Part shown: positions 46,801-58,737 of the stretch, one piece after another
How the letters are laid out: every line of letters begins with the position of its first letter
How positions within the stretch are numbered: the first letter of the stretch is position 1
Source of the DNA: Liolophura sinensis
Taxonomy: Eukaryota; Mollusca; Polyplacophora; Chitonida; Chitonidae
Assembly (NCBI RefSeq): GCF_032854445.1
Contig: NC_088305.1
Span: forward strand, 30,094,628-30,158,627
DNA length: 64,000 nt
Direction: 5' to 3'
Notes under the pieces: model-generated
The model's database searches: none
Seen by the model: the letters and a program-made list of their open reading frames with translations, nothing else
Told to the model about the DNA's origin: nothing
Made by a program: the position numbers and the translations under genes

Positions 46801-47930
46801 ACTGCTCACCTCACTTCGAAATCCTACGGTCTACTCAGAGTCCCTCTGGATTCTAAGGAAGTACTACGGTTTACCCCAAGGGGACATATGTGATATTCAT
46901 CCTTTCAATTTAATCCAGAATACATAAGATACAGGCTCCTCTACTAGACCACCTTCCCAATTTAGCTGCCACAAATGCAGGTTCCAGGTTTCATAAAAAT
47001 ATAAATCATGACTTTAATCTGTATGTTTTCTTGCTATTAGCAATTTAAAGCAGATATTAGCCAAGGTCAAAGATTAAACAAAACCCACAACTAATATTAA
47101 AGCACTCATCTTCGATGATTGTTTTTTTTTTCAGGAAACGTCAGTGTGGTACTTCCCATATCTAAGTCTAAATCGGTAATGACTTGAAGGGAAAAAGTTG
47201 CTAGATTAGAGACATTCCTGTCTTCTGCAAATACGCCCATCAGACAGAATCCTCACATCTGATCATGTTTTAGACTTACAGAAAAATGTCAGAGTGCATC
47301 TAACTTTTGGTAAATTCTGATGGATAATTTCGTAAACGATGTATGTATATGACACATGCCTTAAATGCTTTAATGGAATGAGCTGAACAACAGTGTATTG
47401 GAAGTTGTTTGAATGTCCTTGTTCAAAGAATAAAGGTAAAGATGATTTTGTATGAGGACAAATCCACTAACAACATTTAGAAATTGTGTTTGTCTAGGTT
47501 TAGAAAGTAAAGCTTCGGATTATCAGCTCAGATTGGTAACGTCTGGAGGAAAATTTTCTAAAACAAGACAGCCATTGTTGTCGTCTGCACATAAGTTCAA
47601 AAGATAGAATCGCCATCTGTGGTCATATTTTTAGACTGTGGAAAAATGTTTGAGCTGTTCTGGATTTTTCTGATGAACGAAGTTATAGACAGGAATGTAA
47701 TATATGTGTGGTATACATCTGTACATGCTTTTGTGAAGTGAGCTCAGTGACAGCGATGACAGACGATAAATGACATTCTGTACTGATTCCATCATCAATG
47801 CTTGACTGATGTAAAAATTGCCAACGTGTTTCATATTTCGACAGGGATGAAGAACAAATGTGTCAAGCATGCCCCACCAAACGACATCACTCTAAGGTTG
47901 TTGAAAAGTAAGGTCTTCTTGTAAAATAGG
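43881..47930. other. Intergenic DNA, no gene recognised
   Basis: It contains a tRNA-like SINE head at 45625-45720 and a family B tail fragment near 45919-45960. The remaining frames (for example 45835-46164 and 46679-46927) have no recognisable domains. Confidence 0.5.
45625..45790 (+). repeat. tRNA-derived SINE remnant with perfect B box
   Basis: GGTCGTGACCAAGTGGTTAC resembles an A-box region, and GCGGGTTCAAATCCGATCC contains an exact GGTTCAAATCC B box about 55 bases later. No acceptor-stem pairing was confirmed, so a functional tRNA is unlikely. A retroposon head is favoured. Confidence 0.5.
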
Positions 47931-47939
47931 GACGGAGCA

Positions 47940-49580
47940 TTCGGAATCTATGACGAACAGAGCGTTCAGGAACTCTGGCGAACAGAGTGATCAGAATCTC
48001 TGACGAACAGAGCCCTCAGAATCTCTGACGAACAGAGCGTTCTGGCGAACAGAGTGTTCACAGTGAGGAACAGAGCGTTCTAGCGAAGAGAGTATGCACA
48101 GTCCTCTGACAAACAGAGCGTTCAGGAACTCTGGCGAACAGAGTGATCAGAATCTCTGACGAACAAGAGCGTTCACACTCTTCTGACGAACAGAGCGTTC
48201 TGGCGAACAGAGTGTTCAGAATCTCTGGCGAACGGTGTTCACAGTGAGGAACAGAGCATTCTGGCGAAGAGAGTATTCACAGTCTCTGACGAACGGAGCT
48301 TCGGACTCTCTGGCGAACAAAGCGTTCACAGACTGTGACAAACAGAGCGTTAAGAATCTCTGGCAAACAGAGCGTTCACAGTCTTTGTCAAACAGAGCGT
48401 TTAGAATCTCTGGCGAACAGACTGTTCACAGTCTCTGACGAACAGAGCGTTCTGGCGAACAGAGTGTTCATAGTTTCTGACGAAGGGAGCTTCAGAATCT
48501 CTGGCGGATAGAGCGTTCAGAATCTGTGACGAACAGAGTGTTCACAATATCTGACGAACAGTGATCAGAATCTCTGACGAGCAGAGCGCTCAGAGTCTCC
48601 GGCAAACAGAGCGTTCTGGCGAACAGAGTGGTCACACTCTCTGACGAACGGAGCTTCAGAATCTCTGGCCAACAGAGCGTTCACAGTCTCTGACAAACAG
48701 AGCGTTGAGAATCTCTGGCCAACAGAGCGTTCACAGTCTCTGACAAACAGAGCGTTTAGAATCTCTGGCCAACAGAGTGTTCACAGTCTCTGACGAATGG
48801 AGCTTCAGAATCTCTGGCAAACAGAGGGTTCAGAATCTGTGACGAACAGAGTAATCAGAATTTCTGGCCAACAGAGCGTACAGAACCTTTGACAAACAGA
48901 GCGTGTAGAATTTCTGACGAACAGAGTGATTAGAATCTCTGACGAACAGAGTGATCAGAATCTCTGCTCTTTTCGTCTCTATTCGTCTCTGACGAACGGA
49001 GCTTCAGACTCTCTGGCGAACAAAGCGTTCACAGTCTCTGACAAACAGAGCGTTTAGAATCTCTGACGAACAAAGTGTTCACAATCTCTGACGAACAGTG
49101 CTAAGAATCTTTGACGAACAGTGCTAAGAATTTTTGACGAACAGAGCGTTCAGAATCTCTGACGAACAGAGTGTTCAGAATCTCTGACGAACAGTGATCA
49201 GAATCTCTGACGAACAGTGATCAGAATCGCTGACGGGCAGAGCGTTCAGAATCTCTGACCAATCAGAATTTCTGACGAATAGAGTGTTCACAGTGTCTGA
49301 CAAACAGAGTGATAAAAATGTCTGGAGAACAGACTGTTCAGGACCTCTGACGAACAGCGTAGTCAGAATGTCTGGCGAACAGACCGTTCAGGACCTCTGA
49401 CGAACAGTGTGGTAAGAATGTCTGGCGAACAGAAGGTTCAGAACCTCTGACGAACAGCGTAGTCAGAATGTCTGGCGAACAGGCCGTTCAGGACCTCTGA
49501 CGAACAGCGTGGTCAGAATATTTGGCGAACAGATCGTTCAGGACCTCTGGCGAAAAAAGCGTTTACAACCTCTGGCGGAC
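47940..49580. repeat. Large minisatellite, ~25-bp GAACAGAGCGTTCAGAATCT unit
   Basis: About 1.64 kb, or roughly 65 copies, of a unit built on GAACAGAGCGTTCAGAATCT plus CTGAC. Regular variants include GGCGAACAGAG versus GACGAACAGAG, TTCACAGT versus TTCAGAAT, and GTGATCAG. Each unit contains CAGAG and CTCTG separated by about ten bases and could form a small hairpin. Between 49300 and 49540 a higher-order pattern appears (GACCTCTGACGAACAGCGT, then GTCAGAATGTCTGGCG). The open frame at 48235-48438 is a repeat artefact. Confidence 0.95.
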
Positions 49581-51632
49581 TGTGTCATGGTGTATCTAAT
49601 TACGTTTAATCCGAGCTAGGAGATTTATAAGCAGTCATGGTTATCACATATACACGATGCTTTCACGAGCAGTTGCAATCAAAACCTGTCTGAATAATCT
49701 ATATTAGTTATGGACTTGGAAACTCTACGAACTACGAGTTTGAAATTCGAATTTTTCATATCATGGAGAGAATATCGAATATCTTTCTACAGCATTGACA
49801 TTACTCTTTTTTTGATTACATCCTGTAAGCATTATTTAATATTTCTATATTATTTTTTACATGTTTATTTATTTATTTGATTAGTGGTTTACGCTCTGAT
49901 TAAGAATATTTACCACATGTGCCTTTGGGTCTTTTTTTCAATTATTTTGGGAATGGGTTTTGCGATTACCGACGTCCCTTAATGGTGGTATGTCAGACTT
50001 GACTTGACGCTTAGATTAGTATGAATTTCTCTTTAATTACTTGTTTGGTTTTTGTTCAACGCCGCACTAAGAAAGCCTTTATTTATTCGACAACGGCCAA
50101 GTATTTTCAGTTGGGGAAACAACTGCATTTCGTCAAGTGCCTGGTAATAACCTAGTATTAAATACGCTCTGAAATGTAGAGCAAAACTCGCCTATGAATG
50201 CTTGGTATTAGGCCATTTCTTCGTTACTGAATTGACATGGGTTTATTTGTCGATTTAATAACTCAAGATCGCCGTGACAGCTGTGTAACAGGAGCTGTCA
50301 CGCGTATGCCGTTGTTGTACTCTATTAAACAGCTCATGCTATAGAGTGAGTATAATCCCGTGACTGTCTATATGGGCCGGCGTGAATGAGATTAACTTCA
50401 TTCAGTATTATACGCCTGTCTGATCTCGCTCGTTTTTTATGTTAAGTATAGAGTTAACGCACAGTAGTAGTCTGTGTAACCGTATCGATCGCGGACCTCA
50501 TCGACGACCAAGCTGACACTTCATCCATCACGCCGTGCCATGAACGAAGCGAATTTTACGCTATGATGTTTGTTTCATAATCGAAGCAAAAGAGTTTCTG
50601 TTTTGTCCTGGGATGATGGATTGCTACTAGGGTGTCTGGAGTCGTAGCTTGTATTCTGTGGTACATGACTCATTCTGAGCGGGGGAAATTTATGTCACGC
50701 ATTTTTGTTTCTGTTCTCTCCTTCTTGTTTTCTTTATAAACCCATGTCAGTTTTATGTATCTGTTTGTTTCCTAAAAATCAATCAATCTACCGATCAAGC
50801 AAAAGATGAATGGGTCGATAGATTTACCATCTAATCAACCTACTAATCCTATAATCAACCAGTCAGTCGTTCTGACGTTGAGAAGAAAAGAGTTGTGAGT
50901 TATTATTATGGGGATCAAAGCTCAAGCGACAGCGCGGACCTGCTTTAAAACCACGCCCACGTTCCTGTCAACTTCTCCATCCGGCAATGGGAAGGTTGGT
51001 GAGCGTTATGGCAAACTTATCAAAGGATTTCTATCTCGGCAACAGTTTATTCAATTTCACTGTAAACTTCAGAAAAACAAGTTTCTTGATGTTTCTTCAA
51101 ATTGCTATTTTATTGTGTTTTTTTTATGCCATAACACGGAAATTTTGAAGAATATTTAAATTCGGGTTGAAGTATTATTGATTAAGAGAAAATTGCCCAG
51201 CATAAACATATAAAAAAGAACATCGCTTTGAAATGCCAGTGCACTCGTCTACCGATCCACTTGAGGTCTTGTGGAACATCTTAACGATGATCCCGCCACA
51301 GAAAGGAAGGGGTATTGCTGTATTGATTACAATCGATCCGTCAGTACATCAATTTACGTATTACATCGTAAATTAGCGCACCCGAAAGCCTTATTGAATA
51401 TCTATAATTTTCTACTTTTAAAAAATTCGATTTTTTTTTTGCTTCATATTCCGTTAATAATGCTGCTGGTATTGTGTGTTTTTTTTCACTTTCATTGTTT
51501 AGAGTGTCTGGAAACTGCTTGCCTGCAAGAAGGCATTTGCGATATATTCTTGACTGCATGATGTATTAAGTAGCGTTAAGTCATCCGTGAAAGATCATAG
51601 TGTCTTTTCACACTTGACTAGTAATCTCAATT
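49581..51632. other. Intergenic DNA with repeat fragments
   Basis: Family B tail fragments lie at 49864-49920 and 50044-50125, with a family C copy at 49943-50020 between them. The rest has no recognisable gene. Confidence 0.5.
49943..50020 (+). repeat. Dispersed repeat family C, copy
   Basis: TTTTGGGAATGGGTTTTGCG, then ATTACCGACGTCCC and GTCAGACTTGACTTGACG. It lies between two family B tail fragments. Confidence 0.55.
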
Positions 51633-51868
51633 TATTTATTTATTTTTTGATTGGTATTTTACGCCGTACTCAAGAATATTTCACTTATACGACGGCGGCC
51701 AGTTTTATGGTGGGAGGAAACCGGACAGAGCCCGAGAGGAACCCACTTACGGCCGTTGAGGAAGCCAGCATGAGCTGGACTTGAACTCACAGCGAACGCA
51801 TTGGCAAGAGGCTTCTGGGTCATTACGCTGCGCTAGCGTGCTAACCATGGAAGCCCCTGTAATTTTAA
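51633..51868 (-). mobile_element. Near-full-length family B SINE
   Basis: It runs from a TTTATTTATTTATTTTTTGA tail, through TTTACGCCGTACTCAAGAAT, to the tRNA-like head ending CTAGCGTGCTAACCATGGAA on the plus strand. An imperfect flanking repeat (GTAATCTCAATTT against GTAATTTTAATTT) is a candidate target-site duplication. A GGGAACCCACGACCATCC-like segment is partly deleted compared with the copy at 33195. Confidence 0.8.
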
Positions 51869-51983
51869 TTTGTCTGGTCAGATATAAGTTACATGTTCAT
51901 GGCATCCGGCCACACTTTCCTGGGATTTTCATACCGCTCTGGTTTTATTCCCTATGAAGTAAGTCTCCGGCCGTAAGTGGGGA

Positions 51984-52118
51984 GGTCTGTCAGCAACCTG
52001 CGGGTGGTCGTGGGTTTTTCCCCGGCTCTGTCCGGTTTCCTCCCACCATAATGCTGGCCGCCGTCGTATAATTGAAATATTCTTAAGTACGGCGTAAAAT
52101 ATCAATCAAATAAATCAA
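51984..52118 (+). mobile_element. Family B SINE, 5'-truncated, opposite orientation
   Basis: GTCAGCAACCTGCGGGTGGT, then CGGTTTCCTCCCACCATAAT and GGCGTAAAATATCAATCAAA, reads in sense on plus. It lies 115 bp from the oppositely oriented copy at 51633-51868, so together they form an inverted pair. Confidence 0.8.
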
Positions 52119-54660
52119 AATAAGTGCTGAGGTTTTACTCTCCATGCTGTAAGTACTGAGGTTTTTATGACTTAGGGACGAAACCATGAACACAGTTTTG
52201 AAATTGTTGAAATGACCAAGTTTCGTAAATGAAACATCACAGTATGGTATAAAGTCGAGTCACTAAGATTAACGTTATTACCAAGTAAGGTGAGGAAATT
52301 CAACTATTCAGTCACTAATGACTAAAGCTGATATCATTCCAATGTAAAGAATGGCAATTTGGTTAAAAATTGAATAAATCTGAAACAAAATACAGAAACC
52401 AGGCTAACGCGATGCTAGAATCAAGTGACTAACATGAAAATAAGCAGAAAATAAAGAAATGCACATTTTATTATCGACTGAGATCACCAACTGATAATTA
52501 TTATATTATCAACTGAGATACACTTTTTATTTTAGACAACTTATAGTCTAGCATGGCACATGATTTGGATACTGATTTCTCTTTGCATTATTCTGTCCTG
52601 TTTTTGTACTTTATATATTTTCTTAGTTCTTTCATAGTTTGTGTTAAACGTTGTTTCGGGAATTGGCCTTGCGATTATTGACCTGGAATGTCCATCTAGC
52701 ATGAAGGCTGGTATACAAATTTCTGTTTCGACGCATAGATTAGATGGATCGTATCATAAAGTCAAGGCATTCATACTATTTTGAAAGGAATGCTTTAATT
52801 CCGTCAACGAAGCCAGGAAGGTAGGCTGATATCATTCCATATTGTCAAGTCACTAAATTAAAAGTCGCCCATTTTGAAGATAGGTAGCATCGTTTTCTGC
52901 CTTTTCAAATATCCCGAGATTCCTGAATCTTCCACATCCCGACAGATTGGTGTGGAATTGCTCCACGCTGTTAACACTTCGCGGATCCTGATCAATATCT
53001 TGTCTTCTCAAATCGCTTCCTTCGTGATGACCAATAAGCAATTCAGTTTTTCTCATAGCTCCGCTAAAATCCCTGCCAAGCTATTGACGTGTCGAGGGTC
53101 AAGTTCATCTCGGCCACAGATCAAATGTATTGGCCGAATTGTGTCCAATAAAATGCCGAGCTGTCCCTTCCCCGGATTATGATGGCGTCTCTGACATTTT
53201 ACGGATTTCTCTAGAAATCCAGGCTGACATAAACAGGCCCTTATAGCCTTTTCCAGGAGACAAATCATTAAGTACTCATGTACACTGACTGGCAAAAGTA
53301 CCACAACACCTTTAATTACTTTCATGTTATATCTTAACTTCTCAGAGTAAAACATCTGCTAGATTTGGTGTCCTCGCTTATGTAAATTGTGCACAGTAAT
53401 ATTTGACTAAATCTACATTTTAATGAACAGTCATGGGTATACACCCCATACAATGTACATCTTCGTCAGACTTTTCGGACATTTTCCCTGAAAATTAAGC
53501 TCTCGTGATATGTTGTAACCTGTGTATAGTTATTAGCTCTTATAATTGCTGTAAATGCTACATTTTCATACTTACTACGGTGTGGTTTGTTACATAGTAA
53601 GTAAAAGTTGTTATGGCTAGTCGTACAGAATTAGGGTTTGTTCAACTTGAAACTCGTCTCTTCTTATGGCTTGTATACTTTGTGGGCATTAAACCGAGAT
53701 CTGTTAAAAAATGGAGTGCTTTCGAACACTTGTGACTTACTTGAAGTTCACGCCTTCTATAGATGTGGTGTCTTAATTTAATGCTATAGAGGATGGCTTC
53801 TTTATCATATCTTAACGTTAAATAGCCATTACAATGAGAAAGACATATATTTCATCTCCACTGGGAACAGATTTCTTTTCCCAATAACTTTGGAGTTTGG
53901 TTTTCTTCGACGCTTTTTCTATTCATCTCACATATAAATTCTCCTTTCTGACCTTCGCAGAGGAAAATATGACAAACAAGATGAAAAAATTGAAAGCCTG
54001 AAACAGCAATTCTTCCATTGGTGCCTACTGGGAGGTAATTAACATCCGGGCATTACACAAACCCCGACACATAATCACTTAACCTTTTGTCACCTCGCAT
54101 GCTTTCCCCGTGGACTGTTAACTCGGTGTTAAAATCCACGCCATCTCAAACAATATACGCTGATTGTAAAGAAAAGTATTGTGAACGGGCGAATTCGATT
54201 TCGACTCGCACGCCGAAAACGTTTATTTATTTATTTAGCTTTCTTCAGCGAGGTTTTCTTACAAATGTAATCAGGAGGAGCACTGTATATGCAAACAAGG
54301 TTTAGGTTCCCAGGAAAGCGTTATAAAACCATTTGTAAATTTATCTAAAAAAAAATGTGGTTTCCAACCAACAAGTCCGTTTAACTTCGAATGTATCTAA
54401 ATGATACAGTAAGGGTTATATGCATCAATCTATATACCAAAGGTAAGTGGCCTAGCTCTGACTGCAATTACGCTTCTATCTACCTACATATTAACGTTCT
54501 GGTGTAGAAAGACTGAGTAACTCTGCATTCCTGGATTTAAAAACCTGAGAACTTTGTTATCCGGGAATGTACAGCTAGCACGTCTTTTTCACACTTAATC
54601 GGTTGCACTAGTAGTACATAATATATTTCTGTGCTTGGCGGTGGTAGGAAGCGGGAATAC
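52119..54660. other. Intergenic DNA, no gene recognised
   Basis: Apart from a family C copy at 52635-52745, this stretch shows only unsupported short frames. Adjacent minus-strand frames at 52853-53355 look moderately protein-like but show no recognisable domain or splice pattern. Confidence 0.45.
52635..52745 (+). repeat. Dispersed repeat family C, well-preserved copy
   Basis: TGTGTTAAACGTTGTTTCGG, then CCTTGCGATTATTGACCTGG, GCTGGTATACAAATTTCTG and GACGCATAGATTAG. This copy and the one at 6976 best define the family. Confidence 0.65.
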
Positions 54661-54944
54661 GATAGCACGGGTTTCAGTTTTAGTTCCGATTCTTTATGTA
54701 GGGCATTTAAGTTGTGCACAAAAATTTGTAGTCAATTCCTTGAACTTTCTTTGAGACATTACAAGTTGAAATCTCGACAGGAGATGATGATAAATAGCAC
54801 GGGGGATGACGATAGCACGGGTTTCAGTTTTAGTTCCAATTCTTTATGTAGGGCATTTAAGTTGTGCACAAAAATTTGTAGCCAATTCCTTGAACTTTCT
54901 TTGAGACATTACAATTTGAAATCTCGACAGGAGATGATGATAAA
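54661..54944. repeat. 150-bp direct tandem duplication
   Basis: Units 54661-54810 and 54811-54944 both start GATAGCACGGGTTTCAGTTT. They differ at only about three positions over 130 bases, so the duplication is recent. Confidence 0.9.
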
Positions 54945-55084
54945 GTTTTGACTTTTAACCAATAGAAGATACACTACAGAGTTCAGCCAGACTAACATTA
55001 CAAAAATACTGTAGACTTTTACTTCCGTTTCTGCGTGTGCCTACCTGCTTCACCCCAAAAGAGACAGAAAATATATTAAAAGTA

Positions 55085-55165
55085 GGTCAAAGAAAAGGTC
55101 TAAAAACAAGTGTCAAAGAAAAGGTCTAAAAACAGAAAAGGTCTAAAAACAAGTGTCAAAGAGAA
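55085..55165. repeat. Short tandem repeat, AAAGGTCTAAAAACA unit
   Basis: GTCAAAGAAAAGGTCTAAAA plus ACAAGT is repeated with one shortened copy and a partial fourth. Confidence 0.75.
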
Positions 55166-55309
55166 AGCTGAATCCACATTCGTCCTCAGCCAAATCAGGT
55201 TGCCGATAATTAATTGCCGACCGTGCAAGCAATTAGGGTTATAAGGTTTGGCTGATAATCCAAACGGCTGTAGACAACATTCCTTCTATCGCTCACATGC
55301 TTGTATTCT

Positions 55310-55690
55310 GTAACGCAGACTGACGTCGTCACCATATGTATGTTACAGAGCCTATAAGGCACTGACGTCGCCACAATCCGCGTTCTGTAGCACCCCACTC
55401 ACTACCACGGACGTCGTCACCATCTCTGCTGATGTCGCTAGTCTCTGTGTTCTGCAACACCCAACCAACCGGTGATGTCGCTAATCTGTGTGTTCTATAG
55501 CGCACCTCCAATCTATGACGTCGCTGCCCTCACCCACCCAACCGCTGACGTCGCTAGTCTGTTTACTTTACCGCCCATCGAATCGCTGACATCGCTACTG
55601 TCTGTGTTCTGTCTGTGCCCGCACAAAACCGTTGACACCGCTACTCTCAGTGTTCTGCTCACGTCGCCATCATATGTATCTTGTTTCGCT
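55310..55690. repeat. Degenerate tandem array with recurrent TGACGTCGC
   Basis: About ten units of roughly 35-48 bp, each with a GCTGACGTCGCTAGTCTGTG-like core followed by TTCTG and an ACCCAACCAACCG-like segment. The unit has drifted (TGATGTCGC, TGACATCGC, TGACACCGC). The open frames over it are by-products. Confidence 0.7.
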
Positions 55691-55727
55691 GGTTGCGGCC
55701 GTCGACTCATCATGCCTTATCCAACGA

Positions 55728-55870
55728 AAATGAAAGCACCGAATGTCAAATCTATGCGCCAAACAGACTTTCGTATACCATCCGTCAACCAATATGAACG
55801 TTGCAGGTTAATAATCGGAAGTCCAATTCCCAAAAGCGACATCTATCATAAACTACCAAAGAACTATGAA
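55728..55870 (-). repeat. Dispersed repeat family C, reverse copy
   Basis: On the minus strand TTTTGGGAATTGGACTTCCG, then ATTATTAACCTGCAACG, GGATGGTATACGAAAGTCTG and GCGCATAGATTTGACATT, matches the family in order. Confidence 0.6.
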
Positions 55871-58737
55871 GGTATATAAAATACGAAATTAGAACGGAAC
55901 CATGCGAACAGAAGCAGTCAACAGTGTTCAATGATGTTGGTAAAGATGTTCAAGGCGAATAAGTGAAATCAGCATGAAACAGAACATGAACTTCATGTAT
56001 GTAAAAATATGGGTTGGTTGACTGATATCCTTGGTGGAATAGAAGTTAATGTGGATACCTTGTATTTCGACTGCCCCTGTGAATGTTCCAGGAGGTATGG
56101 ATGCGAAGAAACCCAACGGAGTATCCGTTTATCGAATATCATTGTCTTGTTTTAGAATGTTGACCTCAACTCCATCGAGGCTTCGCAAAGATGAGAAAGT
56201 TTTAAGAGGTTGTTGACGTCCGCATGCTCGAGTGCCATGGCAACCTGCCAGATCCCAAACACGAGGAGAATTGATCACGTGATAGCCGCCATCCTTAATC
56301 CATCCGGTAAGTCATCGAAGCGTGGTCGCTATTTTAGAGACGGAGGGCTTTGATAAGCTACGTGAGGAGGAAAGTCGGGCTGCTCTGGAAGAGTCATGGG
56401 TGGGGAGGGAAGGAGACGGACTGTGCATCCGTGAGTAGGTAGACAATCCGCTAAACTCAAGCTACAAGGAATATCCCGTATTGATTCATCTAAGATTTGG
56501 GTCATATCATATTCCTGAGTTGCCACGCTGTCAGGAAATTGGCATGCTGCCAGGCGTTCGGCATTCATGTTCTCTCGCTATACACTCGTAACCCAAAGCA
56601 CTTAAGTGTAAAAAGATTTGTTAGGCGTTTTATTGAAAGCGGCTTTTTTCCCCTGACTAGCCACACAGCAACTGTTGACAGATGGAAACTCCACTCCGTG
56701 TTCCTCTCCCAATTGAGTTAGCCACCGTTTTATGACTGCGAAATCGGGTTTTAGGGAACCCCGCCCATTCAGCTATAGAAGCGACAACACAGTCGTTTGA
56801 AAACCGGTTAAATGAAATATGACGAGGCTCTGACCATCTTCCATACACACTTGTGAGCCTCTTATAACAAAATGCCTTATTGTGCTCCGAACTAATTTAG
56901 AACTTTGGATTATAGCTTGTATATATAATACTGCTGTAATAAAATGAAGGTGCTGAGAAAACGATAACCACATGAAAGCAGAACAAAAATCAGCGTAAAG
57001 AACACAATTAACCGACGGGCAGATTTACAAAATCATGCTGTTTTTCATCTCTCATGCAAGTCTGTAATTTGGATTAAATTAGATTATGAAATTAAATGCC
57101 ACTTCTGTTTTCTTTCACCGCGAAAGTTGTCTTTTTCCTTCTACCTTTCCAAGCATTACATTACATATAACTCATGCTGCGAAAATACAGGTTCTCTGAG
57201 TGGGCGAAATCGAGCGTAGATAATATTCAACGAAACCAACACATTTCCGCACACTGTGCTTTTTTCAAAACATTAGTTTCCTATGAAACATCCTTCAAAA
57301 ACCTAAAGTTTGTCTTTTTAGAAAGTTTACTTTGAAAAGCAGACTTTTTCTCCAGGAACAAAGGATTAGTTAAGAGTGAGCGTTTTCTGAAAATTAATGG
57401 TTTCGTAAAAATACCATTCAAATGCGCAGACACTATAAACACAGAGGCACATGCAGAAACAATGTTTTCGTATTAAATACTTGCTGCTTTTTTTAAATCT
57501 AAGGTTATGAGTACATACTTTTAACCACTGTGCAGAATTTATGATTAGATTACAAACACAAATTCTTACCACTGAAATTTTCCACTCCGTTAAGCTGACC
57601 CGGATAAAACAGTGCGCGTGAGAAGTGTCCATTTAAACATTTTTACGCTTTCACTCGTTGTGACAAATAAAACAACTGAAAAAAACTTTTATGGAATTTT
57701 ATTTCGAGCTCTTGTGATGACATTGGTCGACGGGTCCCTCAACACTACAAGCTCTTCAACATTGAAGTCACATGTTCGACTCGAAGTACTTTGTCTATTG
57801 CTTGGCTTCATAAGTTTTGCCAGGTATTTGGCGAAGTTCCGTGTTTTTTCTTGGGATGTTTGCTCTGACAAAAAACCTACCACTGAGATATGAGTAAAGG
57901 ATTCTTAACTATAGAATATAAAACAGAAAGCAATAAAGATCCTCAATAAACACTGTCCTCATGATTAAAGTTATTCCGTTTAATGAAATTATGAGTGGCA
58001 TCATGAGACCTGTTTTGTAAACTTTATTCTCATAACTTATTTACCTCATTTCTGCCTAATCATTCCCTCTGGCCCCCATCGGTTCTGATGTTAAACTGTT
58101 TTCATTCTTGTGGCCTAACATGATAAATCTGGCCTGTAGAGCTAGTCTCTCTAATAGAACTAATGGAAATTTATTGTCAGTAACAGTAATCTTTACTGAC
58201 AGTACATTAGGCCATAGGCCCGCATACATGCATATCTGAACATCCAAAGGCCAAGTACATGATGCATACACATTTAAGATTCACATAGGTTGGTGGTATA
58301 ACCAAAACCTACCTACAAACAACATTGGTCTGATGTTCAAGTGCTAAAGGGCAAAATTTAGCCAGGCCTTGTAGTACATTTGGAGAGTTACTTGCCATCA
58401 ACAATATAAAACAATGTAGAGGTTTGCTTAGAATAAATTTAAATGGTAAAGGCTCCTGGAGTAAGTTTTCGTTCAAAATGGTACTGGTCTTCAATGGAGT
58501 CTAAATTACAAAGATAATGGCAATTTGTTACATTATAATAAAATTTTATAACGGGGCGTCATGTATGTTAATACGAATTGACAAACCATTCGTGTTAGGC
58601 AGTATAAGGCATTGCAGAAGGAAGGGTGGAAGCTTGGTAGAAATGCATGGTATGCAAAGCCATATTTCACGGTTTATCAAATGTTTTGGGTGACAGATAG
58701 GGGCCTTTCGCTACCTCCCTAACACGAGATGAGTCTG
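55871..58737. other. Intergenic DNA, no gene recognised
   Basis: Several 60-93 codon frames occur on both strands without signatures. No repeat family or RNA was identified. Confidence 0.5.

Noticed and set aside
48235-48438. 67-codon frame in the 48-kb minisatellite
   Set aside because: Products of the 25-bp unit. There is no start context or flanking exon.
52853-53355. Two abutting minus-strand frames that look protein-like
   Set aside because: Considered as a decayed transposon or gene, but no motif, splice border or homology could be named.
55472-55879. 135-codon plus-strand frame
   Set aside because: It covers the TGACGTCGC array and a reverse family C repeat, so it is a repeat by-product.
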